Below are positions 1-11,989 of a DNA stretch of 64,000 bases, one piece after another. The stretch's first letter is position 1. Each line of letters opens with the position of its first letter. Source of the DNA: Adenanthera pavonina (taxonomy: Eukaryota > Streptophyta > Magnoliopsida > Fabales > Fabaceae); the NCBI GenBank assembly GCA_026686845.1, contig JAIVEN010000016.1, positions 8,387,501 to 8,451,500 of the forward strand. Direction: 5' to 3'. The position numbers were made by a program, and so were the translations under genes. The notes beneath the pieces were generated by a model. It was given only the letters and a program-made list of their open reading frames with translations, had not been told where the DNA came from and did not search any database.

Positions 1-56
1 ATCATTATCATAATTATTATTATTGGTTAAAATTTATTTTTGGTTGTGCAATACAG

Positions 57-724
57 GGAGCAGAGGGTCAGGAAGGACTCCACTTGACTGGGATAGCCGA
101 ATGAGAATAGCACTTGGTGCCGCGAGGGGGTTGCTTCACCTACACGTGTCAGGAAAAGTGGTCCACGGCAACGTAAAAGCCTCCAACATCCTTCTCCGAG
201 GAAACGACAATGAGGCGTGCGTTTCGGACTTCGGGCTCAACTCATTATTCACCAACTCAACCCCATCCAACCGGGTGGCGGGCTATCGGGCCCCGGAGGT
301 TGTCGAGACCAGAAAAGTCACCTTCAAATCCGACGTGTACAGCCTTGGTGTATTACTGCTCGAGCTCCTTACCGGGAAGGCACCGAACCAGGCGTCGCTG
401 GGTGAGGAGGGGATTGACCTTCCGAGATGGGTTCAGTCGGTGGTTCGAGAAGAATGGACGGCGGAAGTGTTCGATGCGGAGCTCATGAGGTACCACAATA
501 TAGAGGAAGAGATGGTTCAGTTGTTGCAGATAGCCATGGCTTGTGTGTCGGTGGTCCCCGACCAGAGGCCCACGATGCAGGAGGTGGTTCGCATGATGGA
601 GGATATCAATAGGAGCGAGACCGACGAGGGATTGCGGCAGTCGTCGGATGATCCGTCGAAGGGGTCGGATGGTCATACGCCGCCTGCGGAGTCAAGGACT
701 CCACCTAGATCGGTCACACCATAG
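57..724 (+). CDS. LRR receptor-like pseudokinase, C-terminal exon (partial)
   Basis: This is the last exon of a receptor-like kinase gene whose earlier exon(s), including the LRR ectodomain and kinase N-lobe, lie outside the window. An intron 3' splice site (tgcaatacag) ends at 56, and the exon opens with two bases completing a Gly codon. The 222 residues cover the kinase C-lobe: a catalytic loop reading [11 protein letters not shown], then [21 protein letters not shown] and a Ser/Pro-rich tail ending SVTP. The catalytic-loop HRD is HGN, so the catalytic Asp is absent, while DFG is kept; this is the pattern of atypical LRR-RLKs that signal without strong phosphotransfer. The C-terminal half and tail closely resemble the Arabidopsis protein annotated as probable inactive receptor kinase At2g26730, from memory. 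Expected location is the plasma membrane, kinase side in the cytosol. The stop is TAG at 722-724. Confidence 0.93.
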
Positions 725-1493
725 CCAAACAAGAAACATAAAAATATAAATATTCTTTTGGGAGAGAAGAAAAGGAGAAAGAGAAAAGGACAGATCGCTG
801 GGTGTTGTGTTGAAATGGGGAAAGGTGCGTGGGTGAAAATATTACAGCTCGGGTTGTTTGATTGGGGGTGCCACAGTGGCTGCAATTGATGTGTATTTCT
901 TTTTTTTTTTTTTCCTTTTGTTAATTTCTTCATTTTTAATTTTATTGATTTTCAATGATTTTTATAGGTTGGGGGGAAGTTTGAATTGTTGATGAAGTGA
1001 AGAGAGGGAAGAAACTCCCATGAATTTAGTGAGATTTGACTATTTCTTAAATTCCCTTCTAAGAAAATTTCTTTTATTCTTCTTTGGTAATTTTCTTGTT
1101 GGTATAATATGAAATAAAAATTTAAACTAAATTATATAGTTCAAATTAACATTTGTTACTTACTATAAGTATTATTGTAGAGTATGCATTAATTTAATTT
1201 AATGATAATTAAAATAAGTCATGGTATGTTAATTTAAGAGAGTTGAATTTATACTGTTGGCCAAAAAAAAAAACGTGTACAACATTGGTTGGAAGCATAT
1301 TCTTGTCTTCACATGAAAAGAAAAAAAGAAAAATTGGCATTCTCTTGGGGGCGCGCACGAGATGTGCATTACCATCGTATCAGAGTAGTACAGTAATAGT
1401 ATTCAATTATTATTTTTTTTAAAATATCAGAAATAGTGTGGTGAAAGTAGGGAGAGAAAAGAGGGAGAAAAAGCGAAGGCAGAGGGTGGGTGA
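725..1493. other. 3' flank of the RLK gene, no gene seen
   Basis: The stretch holds the probable 3' UTR of the receptor kinase (T-rich with AATA-type elements to about 960) and AT-rich intergenic sequence. A purine-rich tract lies at 1440-1490. I see no coding region. Confidence 0.5.
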
Positions 1494-1964
1494 CTATTAA
1501 GCACCAGTACTTAAAAAAAAAAAAAATTCACGATAACATACATATCATATTTGTATATGTATTAATTTATATCATTTTGTATTCATTTTAAATTTTAACA
1601 GTAAAATATGATCATTTTAAAAATTTAAAGATAAGATAGGAAGAATAATTTTATAAATATTTATAAAAATATAATAATTATTATTTTTTTTCAGAAGATG
1701 TCTATCAGTCAAGAAAGAATACATATATTATTTATAAGTTGTCATAAATATTTTATAATTTATTTTAACATTTATATTATAATTTTAAGAATATTTAATA
1801 TTATTTTTTAATGGGTTAATTTATTAATTATACATATAAATAATTACATAAATGATGTCCATATATACATATATAAATATCTCCACACCTACATTATAAA
1901 ATTTTAACGCTGTCGTATTTTATATATTATACCATATTGTATTAGGTATATAAGTGTTAAGTAG
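1494..1964. mobile_element. hAT-type MITE, copy 1 (degenerate)
   Basis: The ends are imperfect inverted repeats: left CTATTAAGCACCAGTAC, right (reverse complement) CTACTTAACACTTATATACC. They match the ends of a second copy at 54908-55298, and the internal AT-rich sequence is shared (for example the stretch around tatacatataaataattac). The 8-bp flanks GTGGGTGA and GTGTGGGA agree at 6 of 8 positions, fitting a decayed hAT target-site duplication. There is no coding capacity. Confidence 0.6.
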
Positions 1965-3555
1965 GTGTGGGAGAGATGGGGCATGGGTTTGCGTATATGA
2001 TGATGGGAGGGAGAGCGTGGTGGTAGGGTCGGTACCCTTACCTTAGGACGCAAAGGGCAAAGGCATGAGTATGATCGCCCTCCTCAACCAGAAGTTGAAG
2101 AATGGTGTGGCTTTGTGTGTCTTTCCCTTTGTCCATTTCTGGCTTTATTCTCACTGACCGGGTCGAAGCCAGCCTGTCCCTCATCTAACTCCCCCCACAC
2201 CATTTCTTTTCTTTTCTTTTTTAAATAAGGAGACAATCAGTTTCTTTTTAAAGAAAAAAGAAATTTTTAAGTATAAATTTGCAATTTCATCGATGCAGAT
2301 TGAGAAAAAAGAGTTTTTTTTTAAGTAGGTCCGGCAGCTAATTAATTCTTTTTTGTTTCCATTTTTCCTCTTTTTTGTTTTCTTGTGCAACCTTCTCCCT
2401 TACGCTCCCCACTCCCCCCGACGTCGACGTGTCATTCACGCCCCTCCTCCACCTCATTTCCCTCATTTTCTTTTATCCATTATTTTCTTCTTTTACTTCT
2501 TGTTTTGGGAATGAAAATACGAATCAATTAATTCTTTTACTTTATTAGGCTATTATCTATTTACCATTGAATAAAGCCTACATGGCCATGGGGGATTGAA
2601 TTTGCTTGGCAAATGGCAATGGCAATGGCAGGCAAAGGATAACAAAAATACTCAAAAAGAGAAATAGGCATTTCCTAGATTTGCGCTGGTCGAATCACAT
2701 GAGAGTAAGTTCTCCGTCTCCCACACCAAAATTTCTTACATGCACGTGCCTTCTTATTTACTATGCACACCCGTCCTTGTCCTCTCAGGGACATCCCATA
2801 AAATTACAATGATTACACAAAAAAATTACCATAACCTCTTTTAATATTTGGGAAGATAAAAGTAATATTTAGTGTTCATTAAAAAAATAATTATATTCAG
2901 TGAATAATAAGAATAATAATAAAATAAATGAGTATCTCGGTTAAATCCATGTCCAATCATCAACAGTTGCCTTAAAAGTGACACGTCGATGGAATTGGCA
3001 TCTAACTTTGAGATTTAGAAAAATTAAAAAAAAAAAAAAGAACTCAAACCTTTGACTGGCATTGTTGTATGTAGAGGCAGAGCTTGAGTCATTGTGCCTT
3101 GGCTAATTAACTTTGGGGTCAGACTTTTGATATAGATGCTTCGACCTTGATGGATTTTGTTTTTACTTGGACTTTACAATTTCCTCCTATGCTTCACTAT
3201 ATTTTTCTTTTAACTATCAATCAATTAAACTATGTACGGCAATTTGTTGGCAAATAAATAAATAAATGGCAGTTTAATTACATAGATGAGATCAAAATAC
3301 AATTATATTTTTGCCTACTTGTTTAATTAAATGTTTATCTACAATGACCGGAAAAACGTGTTTTTTTTTTTAAATTACAAATTAAATTAAGATGAATTTC
3401 AGTTATTATTACTAGATTATAAAACATAGTTTGAGTATAAGATGCTTTGTTTTTACTTTTTACTTTTTACTTTTTTATTTGTCTCCTTCATTTTCTTTCA
3501 TTTCTTACCTTTTGAAAATGACTTCACTTGAGGCACAGGTTGGTTCAACGGAGGA
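1965..3555. other. intergenic, no gene supported
   Basis: A moderately GC-richer block at 1965-2200 (containing ggtcggtacccttacc) and C-rich tracts to 2460 break the AT-rich background. Open frames here are short and low in complexity. A simple repeat of (TTTTTAC) type lies near 3450-3475. I recognise no gene or RNA. Confidence 0.4.
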
Positions 3556-3832
3556 GAGAGTTAGGGACGGATTTTAATGGAAATGAGGGAGGGAAAAGGA
3601 AGAGAAATGATTTTAATTCTTTCTTATTTGAGTTTGTTGGAGGAAAATGGAGGAGAAAGAAGGGATTTACTCATTTTCTTTCTAAATTCTCCTACTTTTG
3701 AAAAATATGGGAGAGAAAGAAAAATCCATGAAAATCATGAATTCTTCCATTCTATTTCTATTTATTGAACAGAATGAGGGAAAATATAAATTTTACTTCT
3801 CCTATCCTCTAAATCCCTCCAACCAAATAGAG
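3556..3832. repeat. purine/pyrimidine-rich foldback repeat, MITE-like
   Basis: The left side begins ttagggacggattttaatgg, and the right side ends ctctaaatccctccaacca followed by aatagag. The two sides are roughly inverted, with a purine-rich left arm and pyrimidine-rich right arm. The right end resembles the ends of repeats at 54090-54372 and 55330-55649, which suggests one dispersed family. No duplicated target site was identified. Confidence 0.35.
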
Positions 3833-5572
3833 TTAATGTGGCTCTAAAATGAAACAAAAGAAGCCAACAGGTCTAACACACATTGGAGCCATCAGTTCAA
3901 TTAGACACCAACTTCTCCTTCCACTTCATTTTTTATATATATTTCTTCTCGCAACAATATTTTACTTCAAAACCAATTATGTAACTAAATATAAATGCAA
4001 AAGAATTATGGAAGTATCATTACTATAAGTATAGTAGAGGAAGAAAATAAACAAAAGAAGCCAGAACATATCTAAGTATCATGGAGTAACGTGGCGTATT
4101 AGAAAAGAGTATTTTGGGAAATGATTTGTGACACAGAAAAAGCTAGAGAGGTAATAAGAAATGAAAGCACTTTTTCATTCATTATATTTTTGCGGTCCTT
4201 TCAAGAAAGAGAAGAAGCGCGGATATGCCCTTAATAATAATAATAATAAAGTGAAAGACTCGATCTGTGAATTGATCAAAAAGCCACATGGTGGGTATGC
4301 AATGTAATGTATGGCACAGGAAGCTTTGGAATTACAGCATTGGATGCTGAGAGGCATACTCATTGAGGATTACTTTTACGGTTTTCTCTTTACAGTTCAA
4401 CTACCCAAACTATCCCTTTCGTCTGAGTAAAAGGTAAATAAATTCTTTGCAACTTGAACCAAGAAATTCACACACACACGCACACACATGTTCCATTGCC
4501 CTCACAGGAAGTGAAATCTTATAGCTTGGGACGAGAGGATTGTTCTTCACGCAACACATGAAATGCGTTACTCCTCATTTATCGCCATAGAATGCTCATC
4601 TACCTGAGGAAAAAATGAAAAGGTAGAGACAGGTGAGAGAACACATGACAATGCATCATCAACCACCAAAAGAGAACCTTTCTTGCCTTCTAAGTTCATT
4701 TTTTGAACATATTCTGCAATAATGGTGAATTGTGAAGCTCGTTAAAGAATACTATTTTGAGGAGCATAGAAGGCTTGGTGAGTAGGAAACACGAGGAGCG
4801 GCATTCAAACCAGAAATTATTCTCGGACTGAGTTTAAATACTAGGATTCTATTGAGTGGTTGTTGGATTCATTAAAAATTATAAGAAACGCTTTACAATA
4901 TATCTACTCAAGTCATTACGAACCTTAATACAATCAACATTAGAGTAACATCACAACAACCGTGATAGTAGAATAAGATTTGATTATCCAATAAATTACA
5001 AGAACTTAAAAAACAAAATAGTCGATAATTTTATTTGTTATCAATGACTCACTTGATACTTTATTTAAGATAAATTTGACAGATTCTTAACCTAAAAAAG
5101 ATAAATATATCAAATCAAACCAATCATAAGGAGTTATGTAAATATATCAAAAGCAAATTCTATAAAAACATAGGCAACATATTTACATGTCTTTTAACAA
5201 TTAACTTGTTTTATTTATCTTTTATAAATGGGATATACGTTAAAGTTAGGAAATGGGAATATTATCTTCTAAAGATATGACAGACTTTAAAAAAAAATTG
5301 ATGGCCGCCAGCAGCCCAGCTTATAGTCTTTCACTTAGTGGTGGACCTGGAGATACACTGTACTAACCCTTTTCAACAAGCTGTTCCACCATCATGTGAC
5401 TCAGTTTGCAGTTGAGGACCCAGCAGCTCACTGAACTCTCTTTTATTCAAATAATGAAGTTTGAACATAGAGCAAGTTTATCTGCCATGCCAATTCAAAA
5501 TTTTCCATCTACATGAGCAATCTAACTTCTAAAGGGATTTTACAAAAAGAAAGTCAAAACTGGTTTATACAA
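3833..5572. other. intergenic, no gene supported
   Basis: AT-rich sequence with short simple repeats: (AAT)n near 4230-4250 and a CA-rich run at 4471-4488. On the minus strand an AATAAA-like element near 5441-5447 could serve as a polyadenylation signal for the exon-like pieces at 5573-6342. No coding region is supported. Confidence 0.35.
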
Positions 5573-6342
5573 TCACTCACTTGACTTGCTCTTTTGAGGA
5601 ATTGGTGATACGTCTGAAGGAAAGATTCCTAGTCTTGTCACTCGTGATAAAAACCTGAATAGAAGTGCACCTGTAGCCACATTATAACGTATCTTTTAAA
5701 AAACAATGTGCAGCACTGCCATGCAAGTCAATGAAAAACAAAATCTGGTTATACATCTCGATTACATAAGGCTTAGCCCACCAATCTTCTTTAGATACAT
5801 AGTTGGAACTGATGATTGATTGGTGCTCTATGAAATAAAAAAGGTAAATGATTTCCTTTACACATTGTTAGGCAGACTATTTTAGTGACTGGGAAGAAGC
5901 TTTGAGAGTTGAAGTACTGCCCTGGTGATTTTAACGAGGGAATGCAAGATATTTATGTATTCTCACAAAAGGATTCAAAATCCTTGTCAATTATAGACAA
6001 ATGCAACCTAGGATACTCTCATATCTACAATTAGTAAACGCTCTCTGGGGTATTCACTATTGACCCAGGAAAGAGCCAGCTTGAGTTTGTTAGAAATAAA
6101 ACAGCGATGTGTTAGAACTTTGAGAACATAGCCGTACAACACAAGGCTATGGTCCCACCAAGCAAGGCTATCTTCAAGAACATATCCTTCTTCCAGTACA
6201 GCTAGATCACCATTTCCGGAAAAATTTAATGATTGTTGGCCATTTTGATCTGAAATTACATCATACCAAAGTGCAGCAAGTTTTGTTTGAGATAAATTTG
6301 CACAAGGAACCTGCTCCAAACCAGTATGGATCCATGCCTGCT
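5573..6342 (-). pseudogene. exon-like pieces of an unrecognised gene
   Basis: Two stretches read like plant exons on the minus strand. The first starts at 6342 after a convincing acceptor (a tgctaac branch-point-like sequence, then cttttcctatag). It stays open to 6008 and encodes an ordinary, non-repetitive sequence beginning QAWIHTGLEQVPCANLSQTK. The second starts at 5670 after ggctacag and ends at a TGA at 5573-5575, encoding about 31 residues beginning ALLFRFLSRVTRLGIFPSD. I do not recognise the protein, the junction between the pieces is unresolved, and no upstream exon is visible before the PPR gene begins at 6527. It could be a gene fragment, alternative 3' exons of the PPR transcript, or a decayed gene. 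Residue composition argues against random AT-rich DNA. Confidence 0.35.
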
Positions 6343-6526
6343 CTATAGGAAAAGCGGTGTCAACCCTTAGAAGAGTTAGCAGATACAAGAGAAGCTATTC
6401 ATGCTCTTCCTTCTCTTATTACTCTGGTAATCTTTACCATCTTCTGAGAAGCTTTTAAGTTTCTTTCATTCAAAATTGCTAGTTGCCGGTTTCTCATGTT
6501 TCTTACTACCACCTGTTTGTGGCAGC

Positions 6527-9127
6527 TCATACTATTCCACCAGCATCTAGAAGAAACTTATTAGTGGGGGATTTTGCCTTAGTATTATGATCAACATACA
6601 TTGCAGAACTCATTTCCATTCTCAATAAATCCAATGTGGTATAAATTTCTTCTGTTTGGGGGTGTGATCTACTACCGGCAACAAATACATGAAGTTCTTG
6701 TCCAACTTCAATCCAGCTACAACCGGGAATCTTTCTCAGGCCCTTTTCTTTCATCCAGCCCCTTATACTTGATACTTCATCCCATCTTCCTGCAGTTGCA
6801 TATATATTTGAAAGAGCCACATAATTACCCGAATTATCTGGGTCCAGTTTTAATAGCCACTTTGCTATGTAACCTGCAAGTTCAATCTCATGGTTTTGTC
6901 CACAGGCTACAAGCAGAGATCCTAATATATGTGCATCTGGATAGCTTGGCATAGTAATAATGATCCTAAGAGCTTCATCGAGATGGTCACGGTGGGAAAG
7001 AAGTTTAATTAAGCAACCATAATGTTCCGAACTTGGCCTCATATGGAGTTCAGAGACCATATATTTAAAAAGCTCTATACCCTCCTTCACCAATCCTGCA
7101 TGGCTGCATGCTGACAAGACACTAGTAAAAGTGATGTGATCCAATGCTATAGCTTCTTTCTCCAATTGTCTAAAAAGTGCAAGAGCTTCTATAGCTTGAC
7201 CATGTAATGCGTAAGCAGATATCATTACATTGTAGATAGGCAATTCCTTTCTCGAACACATGTTGAAAACACTCTTGGCATTATTTATAGTTCCACATTT
7301 AGCATACATGTCCATTATAGAGGTTGTGATATGAAGAGACAGAGAAATATAATGCTTCAGAACATACCCATGAATTGCTCTTCCATATTTCGACAATGTC
7401 ATGTTTGTGCATGCTGAGAGTGCACAAGTTAAGCTTATGCTGTTGGGCCTAATTCCTGCATCTTGCATCTGCTTAAAAAAGAAAATAGCATCATAATTAC
7501 AACCATTCTGAGCCAGACCAGATATCATAGTAGTCCATGTGATCAAATTGGGCTGAACACCCAGGAAGTACATTTCTGAAAACATATTTTGAGCTTCAGT
7601 AACCTGACCATTTCTGAAGAAACCCAATATCACAGAATTCCATGAAATCACATTTGGTGGGATGGACTCCAGCTGCATCTGATAGAACAATCTCAAGGCT
7701 TCACCACTCAGTCCCAGCTCTGCATAAGCAGCCAACATTGTATTCCACAACACAATATCTCTTTTTGTGGTAGAGCTAAAAACTCTTCTTGCATAATCCA
7801 TTTTCCCACATTTCGCATACATATCTATGATGCTACTTGAGACAACCACGTCAGATTTGAAGTTGTTCTTGATGCAATAGCTATGCCCCATCATACCCAG
7901 TTCTACATTCCTTGTATCTGCAGCCACAGTCAATAAAGATGAGAGAGTCACACAGTCAAACCTCAAATTTTCTTCTCTCATCAGATGGCACGTGTCAAGT
8001 GCCTTCTCAACCTGCCCACAATGCACGTAGCTAGATGTGACCAAATTCCATGTCACCACGTCTTTCCTGATTATTTTGCTAAAAACCAGTTCAGCTTCCT
8101 CAATCAATCCTACCTTGGAATAGAAGTTTATAAGGGAGCTACCCAAAATGTTGTCCAACTCTAATCCACCTATAATTGCCAGAGCATGCCCTTGTCTTCC
8201 CTCTTCTAGTGCCTCCAAATCAGCAGATGCAGTAAGTAACCCTGATAAAGTGACCTGAGTCGGTTCGACACCTTCCATTCGCATGATATAAAAGAGCTTA
8301 ATTGCCTCCTCGTTCAGTCCATGTTGAGCATAACCCATAGTCATTGAATTCCAGGCAACAACGTTCTTCTCAGGCATAGCATCAAACACCTTTCTTGCAT
8401 CCTCTAAAACCCCAAATTTCCCATACATATCCACGAGACTACTTGCAACAAAAACACATTGATCAAAGCCCATCATCTTCACGACATTTCCATGAATTCC
8501 CTTCCCAATTCTAATCCATCGCAGAGCACCACAGGCCTTTAACGCATTTGGGACGACAAAATTATCCGGTAAAACCCCATTCTCCAGCATTTCACAATAA
8601 CTCAACAGCGCTTCTTCATACAAACCGCTTCGAGACTGCAACGCAATAATGGCAGCCCAGGAGAATGCGTTCTGTTTCTCTAGTCTACGAAATAGACGAT
8701 TCGCTACTTCCGAGACGTCACATTTTGCATAGAAAATCACCAATTTGGTTTGGATGTACTCGTTCCTCGCAAATAAGTCGCCTTTTTTAATAATCTGAGC
8801 ATGAATTTGCCGACCCAGAAAAAGAGCTCGCTCGTACACGCATCCCTGAAGTATTTCACCATAAATATCCGGTTCAGCACGGAGATTCTTGGATTCCATT
8901 TCAGCGAGTAAGCCCAGAGCTTTCTGAACTTTCCCATCTTTGCATAGTGAAGACATATCATCCAAGTAAGACTTGTACAAGTTCTGATGGTTTCTGCCAT
9001 CGTTATCTTTATGGTTCATATGCTGTTTTGTTAGGACTTTTTGAAAGTTCAAGTTATTTCGGGATTTCAGATGAGATAGTCGTGGGTTTGTAGTGGGTGA
9101 GAGAGGAAGACAAGCCATGCATTGCAT
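6527..9127 (-). CDS. CRR21: CRR21-like PLS-class PPR protein (plastid RNA editing)
   Basis: This is an intronless gene for about 866 residues. It is a chain of pentatricopeptide P, L and S motifs (for example SSLVDMYGKFGVLEDARKVF), followed by E and E+ motifs around EHYGCLIKLL, SGNYVALSNIYATAGRWDEV and GCSWIEVGQELHVFVAG; no DYW deaminase domain follows. The block IYGEILQGCVYER near the N-terminus and the overall order match Arabidopsis CRR21 (At5g55740, from memory), an E+ PPR protein needed for editing of plastid ndhD transcripts and so for NDH complex activity. The frame is open upstream to 9223 but its first ATG is 9125-9127. A second ATG at 9116-9118 begins MACLPL and aligns better with the Arabidopsis N-terminus, so it may be the true start. 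The N-terminus is rich in Ser, Leu and Thr, as expected of a chloroplast transit peptide. Confidence 0.93.
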   Translation of the reverse strand: MQCMACLPLSPTTNPRLSHLKSRNNLNFQKVLTKQHMNHKDNDGRNHQNLYKSYLDDMSSLCKDGKVQKALGLLAEMESKNLRAEPDIYGEILQGCVYERALFLGRQIHAQIIKKGDLFARNEYIQTKLVIFYAKCDVSEVANRLFRRLEKQNAFSWAAIIALQSRSGLYEEALLSYCEMLENGVLPDNFVVPNALKACGALRWIRIGKGIHGNVVKMMGFDQCVFVASSLVDMYGKFGVLEDARKVFDAMPEKNVVAWNSMTMGYAQHGLNEEAIKLFYIMRMEGVEPTQVTLSGLLTASADLEALEEGRQGHALAIIGGLELDNILGSSLINFYSKVGLIEEAELVFSKIIRKDVVTWNLVTSSYVHCGQVEKALDTCHLMREENLRFDCVTLSSLLTVAADTRNVELGMMGHSYCIKNNFKSDVVVSSSIIDMYAKCGKMDYARRVFSSTTKRDIVLWNTMLAAYAELGLSGEALRLFYQMQLESIPPNVISWNSVILGFFRNGQVTEAQNMFSEMYFLGVQPNLITWTTMISGLAQNGCNYDAIFFFKQMQDAGIRPNSISLTCALSACTNMTLSKYGRAIHGYVLKHYISLSLHITTSIMDMYAKCGTINNAKSVFNMCSRKELPIYNVMISAYALHGQAIEALALFRQLEKEAIALDHITFTSVLSACSHAGLVKEGIELFKYMVSELHMRPSSEHYGCLIKLLSHRDHLDEALRIIITMPSYPDAHILGSLLVACGQNHEIELAGYIAKWLLKLDPDNSGNYVALSNIYATAGRWDEVSSIRGWMKEKGLRKIPGCSWIEVGQELHVFVAGSRSHPQTEEIYTTLDLLRMEMSSAMYVDHNTKAKSPTNKFLLDAGGIV

Positions 9128-9242
9128 GGAGACATAGTCCGGCGGCAACGAAGACGCAGGACCAAGGCACTGATCGTTTTTGCAGTGTAGCAACCAACCC
9201 GGCGGGAAGGGTATTTTCGTCAATTGAAAGTTTAGCGGTCAT
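9054..9242 (-). other. upstream ATG frame overlapping the PPR start
   Basis: An ATG at 9240-9242 opens a 62-codon frame, out of phase with the PPR protein, that runs past both candidate starts (9127 and 9118). A TATA-like tttatatattt on the minus strand near 9310-9320 would place this ATG inside the leader. It could lower translation of the PPR protein, or the transcript may start downstream of it. Confidence 0.3.
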
Positions 9243-9978
9243 GGTTCTTTCTAAATGGATAATGTATCGTAAAATCTGTTATTTGGAGACAATAAATAAA
9301 TTCGATCCAAATATATAAATGCACGAATAAAAATATTCCAACTTGACATAAGTTTTGGCCAAGTGACATTTCGGTAAATATTTTGTTTTAGATGATGTGA
9401 CGAAATTGATATATTTTAACAAATTAAAACTATTTCAATGAAAATAATCAAAACAGTACGGTTGTTGTATTCAAAATTTTAAAACGAAGAGGCAATTGTG
9501 ATTGTCGATAAATCAATAGTGATGGGCTTCATTATGTTTTGTGGTCGTGACTGAATCTGGAGCCAACTTTCAATAGGCCCTTCACTCCTTCTTGGGCTTC
9601 AATTCTATATCTCGTCGTCTTCATAGGTGAACCACCTAAACCTACAGCAAATTTATCTATGTATTATTACTGCTTCCATATTTATTATCAATTATCTTTA
9701 TCTAGGATATAATAAGAAGTGTTAAAAATTTTATTTTAGTTAAGAATTTTTGAAAAAATATTACAAAAAGTTTAAATTAAAAATCTTCTTTATTTTAATT
9801 AGTCATAAAACCTTCAACATTTATTGTAGTTATTATATATGCCAATATACTCTTTTTCAAAAGACTTTCAGCTTTTCATGAAAAAAAAAAAGACTTTCAG
9901 CTATTTACACTAGTTTAAATTAGGCCCCGCTATGGTAGTCACAAAAGAAAGATTTGGATTTTATTGCGCTAAAATATA

Positions 9979-10011
<33 letters not shown>

Positions 10012-11989
10012 CGATTGTATGTTTGTTATTATTATTCAAAAGTAACGATATTTTTTATCTAAAAACACAACAAAAAAATTAATGTATAAAATTACTCTTT
10101 TTTTTTTTATTTCATATCATTTTATTCTACATACTGAGATATTATTTGTCTCTTTCAATCCATGTCTTTGCATGAAAACCTTGTTCAAGTTAATAAACTT
10201 CCATCAATATATCTGTAACAATGGACATTTAAAAAAAAAACAAGAAAGAGAGGAATATTGTGATGGTTTTAGAAATATGATATGAAAAAACTGAGAGTGA
10301 CACAACAAAGTGCAGCATTTTGATGAAGAAAAAGAAGGTTGATGTGGATAGTGTGTACTTTTGGCTGTTGACACAACAACGAGAAATTTAATGGTGATGA
10401 TGAGTCAACAATAAATATTATAATTATACTTGAAAAATTCCTATCTTTTTTTTCCGGGCAACAATTCCTATCTTCTCTGAGACTCTAACATGGTGTGGCC
10501 TTTCATTCCTGTAACAAAGTTCTTCTTTTTCATTAGAGGCCGACCAATCCCATTCTATTCCTTATTCTCCACTCACTTATATGCTACAGATTCCTATATT
10601 TATATTTATGGTCAAACCTAATTAGTGCTCATCCTCTGTTATTCTCTATATACGTATACCATACACCTTTCTCATATTCACCCTCTGATCTTAACTACTT
10701 GCTTTCCCTTTTGATCATATGCTCAATTCATTAACATGCATCCTGTTTCACCCGAGTTCTAATCCTATAATTTGGCCTGTTGATTAATTTATAAATGTAA
10801 TTATTCAAACCTATACTCATGCATGGGTGAGATGAAAGTTTAATTTTATATTTTTAACTATTTATGCCAACGCAGAACTTTTTGTTTTCTTTACAAATTC
10901 TGGTTTTGCCATATTCACATGCACTTGAAAGTAGAACAGCCAGAAAGAAGAAAAGAAAATAGTCCAATGGAGATGAATTGAGGGGCCAAAAAAAAAAAGG
11001 TGTAGAATGAGGAGGAAGATGGAGATGCAGAAAAAGTGAAGAAATCCCACATGGGCAAGGCAAACATGGAAACAGCTAGCAAATCATTAAAAAAAGAAAA
11101 AAGAAAAAAGATGGTAAAAGAATACAATCTCAAAGTGAAACAGTGGAATATAGAAGAACAATCCTTAGATATAGCTATATATATAGCTAGTCTGATTTTC
11201 ACAAATGCGCCTGTTATATACTTAATATACTGATTCTCATCCTGTTATACACATCTTTTTACCCGTAAACGTACCTATCATTGGCTTTCCCCCTATGACC
11301 ATGCACCTATATATATATATATATAGAATATATTATAATCTATATATATATGCATCAATTAATTGCAAAACTATTTCATTATTCCTTTCACCCTTTTCTT
11401 TTCTATCATAATTAAATACTATTCTCTGTGTGATCCAAGTTGAACCGAATATTTGGTGATATATAATATTTTGATGATTACATATATATATATATATGTT
11501 GAATATATGCATGAAGTGAGAGAGCTTTCTTGATGGATAATTTAAGTGGATTCAAAAGAATAATATATATATATATATATAATAGAATAGTATTTAATTT
11601 CCAGTTTCTTATCCTTACTTACTTCTCTTCACTTTATAATTATTGGTGCTTTATTTCTATGAGTATCTTGGACTTTCTCAGACATCACTACATGGAATAT
11701 ACCTACTTAACTTAATTATTTATCATTTCATTCTTTGTTTTTATTAAGCCATTGCCATTTTATGTGTTGTCCTGTTCTTACCAAATAATAATAGCTAGCC
11801 ACCAGGCTAGACTACTTACTCGTGTCAACTTCATGTCGTGTATGTGAACGGATGCATGCATATATATATGTATCCATGATTCATGCATGATATATTTTTT
11901 AAATGTATACATTATTTTAGTTGTATGAGATAATTTCTTGAGCAAAGCTATAAAGCCACAAATTCATCAGAAAAATAAATTGATATATT
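9243..11989. other. intergenic, microsatellite-rich
   Basis: The shared flank upstream of the PPR gene is AT-rich. It holds a perfect (GT)14 at 9979-10006 and several (TA)n runs (about 11311-11326, 11341-11351, 11483-11498, 11563-11581). Open frames are short and low in complexity. No gene or RNA was recognised. Confidence 0.5.
9979..10006. repeat. (GT)14 microsatellite
   Basis: Fourteen uninterrupted GT dinucleotides within AT-rich intergenic DNA. Confidence 0.95.

Noticed and set aside
1965..2200. GC-richer block as a microRNA or tRNA gene
   Set aside because: I found no stable hairpin arms matching a conserved plant microRNA and no tRNA arms or B-box.
6601..6954. Plus-strand frame of 117 codons inside the PPR gene
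   Set aside because: Antisense shadow of the PPR coding sequence.
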